NCBI GenBank assembly: GCA_033032865.1
Contig: JAWHQI010000121.1
Location: 6,510,001 to 6,574,000 of the forward strand
Origin: Dactylorhiza incarnata
Taxonomy: Eukaryota; Streptophyta; Magnoliopsida; Asparagales; Orchidaceae
DNA: 64,000 bases
Direction of reading: 5' to 3'
Position numbers and translations under genes: made by a program. Below are positions 42,276 through 51,913 of this stretch, piece by piece; position 1 is the first letter of the stretch; the number at the start of each line of letters is the position of its first letter. A model generated the notes under the pieces. That model saw only the letters and a program-made list of their open reading frames with translations. It was not told where the DNA came from and searched no databases.

Positions 42276-44558
42276 ATGTCTGGCATGGATAAGACCAAGG
42301 ATTCCGTCAAGCTTCCAGTCTGCACCAAAGAAAATTTTCCTATGTGGAAGGAAAGAGTCAGATTCTTCATGGAAGCTGCTGATCCAAGAATATTTCAGAT
42401 TGTGGAAGAAGGTCCTCATGTTCCAATGAAACCATCTTCAATAAACTCTACAATTATGGTCGCCAAGAAGATGTTGGAACTTACCAAGGATGAGATTGCA
42501 CTTGTCTCTCTGGACAAGAAGGCAAAGAACATCATAGTAGGTGCAGTTGATGATTCCATGTTGCAGAATCTGCTTCACTGCAAGTCTGCTAAGGAAATGT
42601 GGGACTCTCTGGTCGTTCTGATGGAAGGGACAGATGAAGTAAGGGATGATCGAAGATCGTTGCTGAACCAAGAATACGAAGCCTTCAAGCAACAATCTGG
42701 TGACTCCATTTCTGATACTTATGAGAAGTTCTTCAAGATCATAAATGGTCTTAGGAACTATGATCGAGAATTCACTATAGGCGAACTTAATGACAAATTC
42801 TTAAGATCCCTGACCAAAGAATGGGACACTAAAGTTATAGCCATTAGAGAATTCGGAAAATTCGGAACCACGGAGCCACAGATGTTGTTTGGGAAGCTCT
42901 TGACCCATGAATTAAAGTTGAACACCCGCAAAGCTGAAGAAGAAGGGATCAGAGTCTCTGGAAGGGAGAAGGCCACTGCTCTAAAAGCTGTAAGTTCAAG
43001 GAAGAGCAAGGCTCTCCCACCTGTCAGGAGATCATCCTCTGATGAGGATGAATCTGATGCTAGCCCCTCAGGCTCAGAAATGTCAGATGGAGAGTTTTCT
43101 CTACTCTCCAAGCAGTTCAAAAAGTTCTTTAACAAAAGAAGGCAGACGAGAGGTCAAACCTCGACTTCTCATCATAGAAGATCAAACCGTGATGGGGATC
43201 ATCACAAAAAGAATCATGAAGGTGACAGGTATAAATCTAAACCTAGTAAACATCTTTCTAACGATATCATTTGCTATTGCTGCAATAAGCGAGGACACAT
43301 GATTGCGGAGTGTCCATACAAGAAAAAGGAAGGCTCATAGAAAGAGGATAAGGAATCCTTCAAAGGTAAAAGGAAGGAAAAGAGCCTCATTGCAAAGAAG
43401 CCAAAGACTCTGAGCGACAGCGACTCAGAGGAGTCAAGCACTGATGAAGAAGCCTACTTTGGGCTTATGGCACAATCGGATGATGGAGCAAGCGACACCT
43501 CATATAGGGCAAAGGTAAATCTTCATACTCCCCTTTCTGCTTCTGAGTGTGAAACTGCGTCCATAGCAAATGAAGGCTATTCTTCAGAGGAAGAGTCAGA
43601 ATTAATGACTCAGTACAAAGCCCTTTTGAAAGGATTTGACAAATGCCGCAAGGTTGTCAGATCTCAAGCAAAAGAGATTGATTCACTTAAGAACTTGGAA
43701 TCGGCTCTGAGAGAGGAAATCGAAAGATTAACTCCCCTCGGAAATGAAGTCCAATCCTTAAAGGATGAATTAAGAAGTTCTACTGAATCATTAATTCTGA
43801 AAGAGAAACTTATAACTGAACTGGAAGAAAAGCTGTTGACGGAAAAGAAGATAGTGGAAATCTTCAACAAGCCAAAAACTGTTCTTCCTCTCATTGATAA
43901 GTTTTCTGCTCCTGCGAAGGGTAGTGGCATTGGCCACAAGGCTGAAAGTAGTAAGGCTGCCAAGATAAGAGCCGTAAAAGGTAAAGGGAAAGCTGATCAA
44001 AGTCAACCTTCGTTCAGGAAGGTCGTTTTTCCGACAAACCCATTTGACTTTGAAACATCCTATGGTCATCTCACTAGACCAACACCTGTTGAATCTAGTA
44101 GCAGATATCAGGGATGGAGCCGACCCCGGAACTTTGACTCAACTCCTTTCAAGGCTCCTTATGAAGAAGTAAGTCTCCAGGACCATGGATCATTTGTTCA
44201 TGGATCAGTCGCAAAGAAAGCACCCAAAGTTAAATCTGTTGGTGCTAAGTCGAATGAGAAGTTGGAGCCTTGTGTTTGCTGCAATCACGAGGCATCTACT
44301 TCTAAGAAGGTTGCTCCTACTAGACCTCCCGTTCAAAAGGTAAAGAAGGAGAACAAGAGAAGGTACAACATATTTGACTGTTGGTGCTGTGGCAAAGTTG
44401 GTCACTTCGCCATAGATTGCTGGTTTAATTACAGTTATGTTAAGACCCCAAGAGGTAACAATGCAAGAGTGACTCCTCGCACTGTTAATACTCCCAATGG
44501 TGGTCATCTGACAAGAAGCCAAGGACCCAAATCTGTTTGGGTTCCTAAGGGCAATTGA
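42276..44558 (+). pseudogene. Copia-4 gag, one frame with a single stop
   Basis: The frame from ATG 42276 runs 761 codons to TGA 44556-44558 and is broken only by TAG at 43338-43340. The N-terminal half has the Sirevirus gag pattern (F-P-M-W-K-E-R-V, A-K-E-M-W-D-S-L). A first knuckle C-Y-C-C-N-K-R-G-H-M-I-A-E-C (about 43270) lies just before the stop. After it come a Ser/Asp/Glu-rich region, a coiled-coil-like stretch (about 43610-43870) and a second knuckle C-W-C-C-G-K-V-G-H-F-A-I-D-C (about 44380). The end, S-V-W-V-P-K-G-N, parallels Copia-2. Without readthrough the TAG would give a 354-residue capsid-plus-knuckle protein. A point mutation is the simplest reading. Confidence 0.85.
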
Positions 44559-44565
44559 TTATTGA

Positions 44566-45261
44566 TTGCAGGTATGTCCAAAGGCCAATTCAAATCCAAT
44601 ATGGTACTTGGACAGTGGATGTTCTCGGCACATGACCGGAACAAGAAGTTTGTTACAAGAGTATACCCCCGTGAAAGATGGACCAAAAGTTATTTTTGGC
44701 GGATCTGATAGGGGAATCACGAAAGGCTACGGTATGATTACCAACGGTATAGTCTCTTTCACAGATGTAGCTTATGTCAAAGGATTACAACATAATCTAA
44801 TTAACATAAGCCAACTATGTGATAAAGGCTATATGGTTGAGTTCTACAAGGACAAGTGCTTGATAAAGTCGTCTGATACGTCAGAAACTATTTTAACAGG
44901 CACTCGGAGTAGAAATATCTTCTGCTTAAATTTTCTTTGTTTGGACTCTTCTACACCAGTGTGTCTTTTAGCAAAAGATAGTGCATCTCTTTGTGACCAG
45001 TGGCACAAGAGACTAGCACATATTAATTTCAAAACTATAAGTATGTTATTTTCTCACAACTTAGTTCGTGATGTTCCAGATGTTAAGTGCATTAAAGAGA
45101 GACCCTGTCATGCATGCCAAATGGGTAAGCAGACTCGGGCCACCTTTAAAAGCATTATTGGCAAAGATTCTACCAGATGTTTATATCTGCTCCATATGGA
45201 CTTGTTTGGTCCTATGCCAATCCGAAGTTTAGGAGGTAAGTCTTATACGTTAGTTATTGTT
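44566..45261 (+). CDS. Copia-4 pol, part 1: protease and start of integrase
   Basis: The pol frame is +1 to gag and starts after a stop at 44563-44565 and the sequence TTGCAG. It has no ATG here, so expression needs splicing, frameshifting or another mechanism. Protease: W-Y-L-D-S-G-C-S-R-H-M-T-G. The pre-integrase finger has W-H-K-R-L-A-H-I and C-H-A-C. The first catalytic Asp of integrase is in L-H-M-D-L-F-G-P. The frame is interrupted at codon boundary 45261 by Tat-2 and resumes in the same frame at 58771; the ORF's extra residues after 45261 come from the Tat-2 LTR. The remaining integrase, RT and RNase H are in part 2. Confidence 0.92.
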
Positions 45262-46446
45262 TGTTGAAACCGATTTCTCGGCCTCGTGTGGAGCTCGGGG
45301 CCCTCACCGAAATGAGGGGCAGCTAGCCCTTACCGGTCCCGAGGGAGAGATAAGGCCGATGATTTGAGCAAAGAACAAAGACCCTAGTCTCAGCGAGGAG
45401 GTCCCTCCACTAACCCGGAAGATCGTTGAGCGCTTCCCCTCCCAAGCCAAAGCTAAGACTCGGGCACCTTGGAGAGCTAGAGAGCCCAAACCAAAGCGAC
45501 CTAGGGAGAGAAGAGCTCAAAGATGATGAACCTCTCATCCAAGGTGCCCTTTGAGGTCTATTTATAGATTTTAGTTTTGTGGTCTGTCAATAACCAAATC
45601 CCGCTGTCCATTCCCACTATCCGCACACCGGATTGGTCTGCTAACAGCCAAACTCCGCTGTTTGGAGAGGCTAAACGCGGACCACCGGGGGCCTCTTGGT
45701 AAAAATCCCTTCCTGGACTCTTACGGGGCGAGCCAGCCCGCTTCGCGACCTCCCTCGCGAGTGGAGCTCGCGAGCCTCTGGGTCAGCGAACCACAGAGGC
45801 ATTATCGGCACATTACATGGCTCGCTCGCCCGCACTACCTCGGCGAGTCCCCGGATGACTACCTGTTCTCCCTCTAGGCGGGCTCGCCTAGCGAACTCCT
45901 TCCTCGAATGGTTGGGCTCGCCAATAGCGACCCGGCCAAGCCGACCTCCCTCGCGAGTGGAGCTCGCGAGCCTCTGGGTCGGCGAACCCCAGGATGGCTA
46001 TTCGCACCCCAAAATGGCTAATTGTACCCCAAGACGGCCTTCCTCGCGAGTGGAGCTCGCGAGCCTACGCTACCTCGGCGAATCCCAGAATGGCTATCCG
46101 CACCCCAAAATGGCTAACTGTACCCCAAGACAGCCTTCCTCGCGAGTGGAGCTCGCGAGCCTACGCTACCTCGGCGAATCCCAGAATGGCTATCCGCACC
46201 CCAAAATGGCTAACTGTACCCCAAGACAGCCTTCCTCGCGAGTGGAGCTCGCGAGCCTACGCTACCTCGGCGAATCCCAGAATGGCTATCCGCACCCCAA
46301 AATGGCTAACTGTACCCCAAGACGGCCTTCCTCGCGAGTGGAGCTCGCGAGCCTGCGCCACCTCGGCGAGCTTCAAAGAAGCTGGTTAACTCCTCTCCGC
46401 TGGGCTCGCCCCCTCGAGCGCGAGTGGCGAACATAGGGGTTGTACA
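45262..46446 (-). repeat. Tat-2 3' LTR
   Basis: 1185 bp with TG...CA ends. Contains six CTCGCGAG...GCTCGCGAG palindrome pairs spaced by TGGA and, at about 46035-46350, a 96-bp tandem repeat carrying them. TATAAATA is on the minus strand near 45560. Plus-strand ORFs across the repeats are artefacts of the 96-bp period. Confidence 0.95.
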
Positions 46447-46460
46447 CAATCCCCGCTCTT
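46447..46460 (-). promoter_or_regulatory. Tat-2 polypurine tract
   Basis: In minus sense AAGAGCGGGGATTG abuts the 3' LTR. Tat-1 has the same sequence after its LTR (3121-3134). Confidence 0.7.
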
Positions 46461-46560
46461 CGCGAGGTTGTTCTAAGCTCGCGAAGATACATCCAACCCA
46501 TGATGTTCGCTGATTCTGCTGACGTGGCGGGAATCTTTCCGGTGGGCCCCATGCCTGAGA

Positions 46561-46570
46561 CTATAAATAC
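46561..46570 (+). promoter_or_regulatory. TATA box of antisense gene A in Tat-2
   Basis: CTATAAATAC lies 79 bp before the ATG at 46640, downstream of GTGGGCCCC, an arrangement repeated in Tat-1. Confidence 0.65.
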
Positions 46571-46639
46571 CGTCCACCGTGGCTAGTGGTCGAGCCTTTC
46601 CTTCCCCTTCCTCTTCGCCGAAATCCTTCTTCCTTTAGG

Positions 46640-47869
46640 ATGTCTACCAAGCAGAGCGCGTTGGAACGGCTGAAGGCTTCCAGGGAGATGGCGAAAGCTC
46701 GGGCCGCCGAGCACAACGCCTGGATGTTCAACCCTGCCGCCTCTTCTTCCCCCCAGACTAAGAAAGCTAAGTCGGTTAGGAGGTCGCCGGGGGAGGACGC
46801 GACATCGCCACTTGACTCGTCCCCTACGCCGAATACCGAGCTTGCACAACAGGTATCCTTTGCCTAAAGCCTTTACATCGACTCCTTGCTCATTCTCTTC
46901 CTTTTCGCAGAATTTTCCACCCGAGGACCGCATGGCGAGCCTCGCGCTGACAACTTCCCATGCTTCGTCCCCCACGAAGCTGGGATCGCTAGATGCTGGG
47001 GTCGGGACCTCGTCCCAACAAGCGCCTCTCTCGCAACCTCGTAAGTCGCTCGCCTCCTCCATTATTTCTGCATAAGTCCAGGCGGTATCTACGCGTTTGT
47101 GGTCCATGTAGGTACCCCATCGCCGAGCCCCAAGGAGAAAGGCTCTACACCGGCGAACTCGCCGGTCCCGCCTAAGGTTAGCGTGGTGACCCCTGGCTTC
47201 GGTCTGATGGGGAAGCAAAGTCCAGGCGGCTCGCTTCTCGACGGTGCCAAAGTCGCGGAGAGAGTGGTATACCCTCCTGGTCTGGGGAAACCCCACGTCT
47301 CGGGATTCCGTGAAAACTTCCGGGGTCGGCCAGAGTCTTCGTGCAAGCCCCATCGCGGGTCCCCCTCCTCGCCAGGTTGGCATGTTTTCGCGAGCTCCCA
47401 TCTCTTGCTTGCCTTCAGATCCTACTAACTCTCCGCTGAAATCCCAGGAGCCACCCCTGAGTCAGAGCACGGGAGGATGGAGATGTCACCACCGCCTTCG
47501 CCCAGCCAGATTGAAGATTTCTTGGGTGACCCCGGCGACCCCGTGCGGATGAAGAGTCGGGTGTCTGAGGTGCTTCAGAAGCACGACATGATGTTACGCG
47601 AGTTGGAAGAGCGGTATGACGCGGATCGGGCTGCCTTTGACGAGAGATTCGCCGTGTTGGAGGACGCGAATGCGCGCTTGATCGCCGAGGCGGAGCCGGT
47701 GCCTCGCGCCGATGTTACCTCACCCGGCGTGCACATCTCGCGGGGCGAGGATCAAGCGCACCTGATCCTGCGCGAGTTTAAAGCGCTTCGCGACTACCAT
47801 TATCCGAGAGTGCCGCCGCGTGCGGGGAAGCGAGGCCGGGGTCGCTGGAAGTGGCTTCCTTACCCCTGA
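46640..47869 (+). CDS. Antisense accessory gene A of Tat-2, four exons, 342 aa predicted
   Basis: Exons by GT...AG borders: 46640-46852, 46911-47040, 47112-47375, 47448-47869. Intron phases are 0, 1, 1 and the joined length is 1029 nt with a TGA end. Introns are 58-72 nt, short even for plants. The protein begins with a Lys/Arg/Ala-rich segment (S-A-L-E-R-L-K-A-S-R-E-M), has a long low-complexity Ser/Pro middle, then S-P-P-P-S-P followed by D-F-L-G-D-P, a probable coiled coil (V-L-Q-K-H-D-M-M-L-R-E-L-E-E-R), and a basic tail (K-R-G-R-G-R-W-K-W). The D-F-L-G-D-P motif, the basic tail and introns 2-3 recur in Tat-1, which argues for real coding. Function unknown. Antisense ORFs between pol and 3' LTR are known in Tat elements (gene 23 of Grande). 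Confidence 0.7.
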
Positions 47870-48237
47870 GACCGCCGCGGGTTGAATGCTACTATCCCGC
47901 TGTTTTTGCTTCTTTTATGACGTCTGTATGAACAATATTTGGTGTGGTAATACTCGCGAGTCTATCGTGACTCGCCTTTTATCGTTTTTCTTTTATTCTT
48001 CTATTTGTTTCGGCGGTGTGCCTGTGGTTTGTTTAGTTCGTTCGCTGTGTTTGATACGTTCGCCCTCGTGGAGCGTTTGTGAGTTTTTATGCAACGCTAG
48101 GCATAGACCCTTTTTCCTCGCAGGCTGGCCGCGGCGAGCTTGGGTTCGCAAGACTACTGTACCATCGGGTAGGATTTTACTTTATTTCCGTTATCCGCAC
48201 TCCTGACGCTTCGATTCCCGTGCCCATCAGAGCCCTC
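47870..48237 (+). other. Spacer between antisense genes A and B
   Basis: There is no ORF of interest in this 368-bp stretch. It should hold the 3' end of gene A and the promoter of gene B. Confidence 0.6.
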
Positions 48238-48245
48238 TATAAATA
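48238..48245 (+). promoter_or_regulatory. TATA box of antisense gene B in Tat-2
   Basis: TATAAATA, 124 bp before the gene B ATG; conserved at 4964 in Tat-1. Confidence 0.65.
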
Positions 48246-48361
48246 GTTTGGATTCGATCTTCTACCCGTCGCATTTATTTCCCCCGTGCGCCTACGCTCA
48301 TCTCCGTTCTCGCAAGATCGTGTTCGCGTTCGCTGCTCGTAGGCTGTCTTTTCCTGACTCG

Positions 48362-50302
48362 ATGCGGACGAATCAGCAAGTGGGAGCGGATGGCGAGAGC
48401 GAGGGGCGGTCAAAATGCGCCTCAGCGTTTCAAGCCCACGAGTTCTACTGCGCGAACATCACAGCCGAGGAGTATAAGCTCGCGGTGGACCGCTATCTCC
48501 CGGAGGGTTACTCGGCTCGCTGTCCAAGCGAGAACTCCACCTTAAACGAGACCGAGGCTGACGAGCTCGCGATCCCCATCGCGCACTTTGAGAATGGGTT
48601 GCGACTCCCTCTGTGGCCTGAAATCCGTCAGGTATTTCGCCTGACCTTCTCGCTGCCTCGTGTTCGCTATCGCAACTTTCTCATCGTTCTTTGTAGGTGT
48701 TGCGATATTATGGGGTGTTGCCGAGCCAGCTGACCCCAAATGCGATCGCGGACATTGTCGCGTTCGCCTGTTATCTGCGGGAAGAGAGGATCGAGTTCAG
48801 CCTCCTTGTCTTCCGCAAGGTATTTTCTTTCCGCGCATTCCGAGATGGGACTACCTATTTCGCGAGCCAGCACGTCACCGTCTGCGAGACGGTGAACAAG
48901 AGCCACTATTGGACCCAGAAGTTCCTCCTAGTGAAAGGACCCTTCGGCAACCTCCACTTCACCCCCATCCAGCGGGATGACGCCACTTACCGCCCTCCGA
49001 GCTCGCTGGGCGGCGCCGACGCCAAACTCCTCCAATACCTCTCCAGCAAGAACTTCGAAGTCGCCTATCTGCGGCGCAACGTTGATTCGTTACTCTCCGT
49101 TCCTCAAGGGGAAGGTAGGGTTCGCTCGCGCCTCACTTTCTTTTCCCTTTCTTCATCGTATAACGCTTACTTTACAGGTGAGCGCGAGGTCCCCGTCAAT
49201 CCCCCGCACGCGCAGGGCATCACCCTCACGGTGGATACTCTCGCGACCGCGGCGGCAGAGGCTTGCCGCGACCTTCCCGCCGTCGGGTCCGGCAAGAAGC
49301 GGCCCCCTTCTGCGAGTCAGCCGAGTTCGCGGTCTTCCAAGAAGCTGAAAGGAAAGACCTCCGCTGTTAAGGATAGGAGCGCAGTCGTCTATCTGAGCGA
49401 GACCGACGGCTCGCCTCCTTCCCCTGCGGAAAAGCTTGACCCCCCGGTGAACCAGGGTGCTGGGAGTTCCTCCGTGACCCCTCAACCCAAAGGTCACCGG
49501 AACTTTGGTCTAGGCGAGAAAGTTTCCGACCTCCTTGGCGAGCCCCTGCTCGCCTGGGACCCCAATGCCAACCGAATTTCCTGCTCCACCCTTCACCCTT
49601 CCTGGGTGGAGCTTGGTAAGGCCGGGGAGGAGGCGTTCTCCATCTCCTTCGGTTTATATGGCCGCGAGGACGCCGCCGCCTACAAAGAGATGGGGCCAGG
49701 ACAGTTGGTCTATGAAGAAATGCGAGCCCAATTCCGCTCGACGGAGCTCGCACATATGGCGGGGCGCCGATATCTGCAGGCGGACAGGGACATCCGCGCG
49801 TACAGGGAAGAGCTGAAGAAGGCTCGCGAGGAAATCAAGGGCCTCAAGGAGAAAGAAGAAGTGACGGAAACCCTTCTCGCCGGGATGCAGGGCAAGATGG
49901 TACGCGACCCCCGGGTTTCTTTTCTTTGCTGTTTACGATCTCTGGCCTTCCCCTAACTCGTTTGATGCTCAGGATGCCGACGTGGCCACCAAGCTCCTCG
50001 CTCGCAACGGCGAGCTGGAGTTGGAGAATATCATGTTGAAGGCTCGAGTGGATGAGCTGGTTCGCGACGTGCTACCTCCCTCTCCTGGGCGAGTCGGCTC
50101 TCAACAGAGGGCTGCCGAAAGTGAGGAGCAGAGGCGGCGGGATGCACAGGAGGTCGCCAACCTTGTTTTCACGACCCTTAAGGATGCAAGCCTGCTAGCC
50201 GAGGACGCGATGGAGTTCACAGCGGAAGACGTCTGTCCGGACCTCTTCGCCATGGCGCCCTGGTTGGGGACTCGCAAAGACGGCGAGGGCCCCCTAGGGT
50301 GA
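48362..50302 (+). CDS. Antisense accessory gene B of Tat-2, Transposase_28-like, four exons, 579 aa predicted
   Basis: Exons by GT...AG borders: 48362-48631, 48697-49114, 49178-49899, 49973-50302; the joined frame is 1740 nt with a TGA end. Intron 2 is 63 nt and stays open, so its splicing is the least certain. Residues about 75-150 (L-P-L-W-P-E-I-R-Q, then Y-Y-G-V-L-P-S-Q-L-T-P-N-A, then F-R-K-V-F-S-F) resemble the plant domain called Transposase_28 or 'putative gypsy-type transposon'. That name does not mean transposase activity has been shown. A basic Ser/Lys-rich linker follows (nuclear localisation possible), then a conserved S-T-L-H-P-S-W-V-E region and a long coiled coil (about 380-520). 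It opposes gag-pol transcription. Exon 3 homology in Tat-1 supports it as a real gene. Function unknown. Confidence 0.75.
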
Positions 50303-50678
50303 ACTCTTTTCTTCTTTCCCCTTTTTCGCAAATGTATATCATTTTTTGGGCTGGCGAGATTGCTGCCGAACATATAGTTATAACTTTTTGTTAACCTTTA
50401 TGATCATGCTTGTGTTTATTTCTTCTCGTGGATTTCTTTTCCAACCTCATAACTAATCGTCACGTGGTGGTGCTCCCGGAGAGTTCGCGAGCGCGCGTGC
50501 CTGGGCTCGCCTCGCCGAGGTTTTCTTTTCAATGGGTCTCGCGAGCCCGGGTTGTCACCGCCCGCGAGCACTGCCCGGCGAGTCTAACTTTGGTGAGTAT
50601 GGATAGTCATCCCGTGAGCTGAGATTCCCTGACTAGTATTCCAACCTGTTATCTTAGTCCTTGACCCTTATTGCTAGC
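50303..50678. other. Spacer between gene B and the 97-bp array
   Basis: No gene seen. Rich in GCGAG words also common in the Tat-2 LTR. Confidence 0.5.
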
Positions 50679-51843
50679 CTTGCCAGCCTTTCCCGGGGTT
50701 AACCAGAACCCCCCGTCTAGGTGAAAGCCCGGGAGCGGAATCGATCTGGGGCATTCCGGCACCAACATATCCAACCTTGCCAGCCTCTCCAGAGATCAAC
50801 CAGAACCCCCCGTCTAGGTGAAAGCCCGGGAGCGGAATCGATCTGGGGCATTCCAGCACCAACATATCCAACCTTGCCAGCCTCTCCAGAGATCAACCAG
50901 AACCCCCCCGTCTAGGTGAAAGCCCGGGAGCGGAATCGATCTGGGGCATTCCAGCACCAACATATCCAACCTTGCCAGCCTCTCCAGAGATCAACCAGAA
51001 CCCCCCGTCTAGGTGAAAGCCCGGGAGCGGAATCGATCTGGGGCATTCCAGCACCAACATATCCAACCTTGCCAGCCTCTCCAGAGATCAACCAGAACCC
51101 CCCGTCTAGGTGAGAGCCCGGGAGCGGAATCGATCTGGGGCATTCCAGCACCAACATATCCAACCTTGCCAGCCTCTCCAGAGATCAACCAGAACCCCCC
51201 GTCTAGGTGAAAGCCCGGGAGCGGAATCGATCTGGGGCATTCCAGCACCAACATATCCAACCTTGCCAGCCTCTCCAGAGATCAATCAGAACCCCCCGTC
51301 TAGGTGAGAGCCCGGGAGCGGAATCGATCTGGGGCATTCCAGCACCAACATATCCAACCTTGCCAGCCTCTCCAGAGATCAACCAGAACCCCCCGTCTAG
51401 GTGAAAGCCCGGGAGCGGAATCGATCTGGGGCATTCCAGCACCAACATATCCAACCTTGCCAGCCTCTCCAGAGATCAACCAGAACCCCCCGTCTAGGTG
51501 AAAGCCCGGGAGCGGAATCGATCTGGGGCATTCCAGCACCAACATATCCAACCTTGCCAGCCTCTCCAGAGATCAACCAGAACCCCCCGTCTAGGTGAAA
51601 GCCCGGGAGCGGAATCGATCTGGGGCATTCCAGCACCAACATATCCAACCTTGCCAGCCTCTCCAGAGATCAACCAGAACCCCCCGTCTAGGTGAAAGCC
51701 CGGGAGCGGAATCGATCTGGGGCATTCCAGCACCAACATATCCAACCTTGCCAGCCTCTCCAGAGATCAACCAGAACCCCCCGTCTAGGTGAAAGCCCGG
51801 GAGCGGAATCGATCTGGGGCATTCCAGCACCAACATATCCAAC
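50679..51843. repeat. 12-copy tandem array, 97-bp unit
   Basis: Units start CTTGCCAGCC at 50679, 50776 and every 97 bp to 51843, with one extra C near 50905. The first unit differs at several bases (TTTCCCGGGG for TCTCCAGAGA); the rest are almost identical. Each contains CCCGGGAGCGGAATCGATC. It sits just 3' of pol in the element's 3' untranslated region. Such arrays in Tat and related elements are known sources of satellite DNA. Not CRISPR: there are no spacers. All ORFs here are repeat artefacts. Confidence 0.97.
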
Positions 51844-51913
51844 CTTGGCACCGCAGCAGTCAAAAACACAACAAACGAAAGTAAGATATTGATTGAATGA
51901 CATAATACAGTTT

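Noticed and set aside
45696..46436. 246-aa plus-strand ORF in the Tat-2 LTR, repeated at 58015-58755
   Set aside because: It is made by 96-bp repeats inside the LTR and is present in both LTR copies; no independent support.
46583..47401. 272-aa minus ORF opposite gene A
   Set aside because: GC-rich shadow; gene A on the plus strand has matching exons, intron borders and a counterpart in Tat-1.
50679..51869. Many near-identical ORFs, or a CRISPR-like array
   Set aside because: They are the 97-bp tandem unit read in successive frames; units abut with no spacers.
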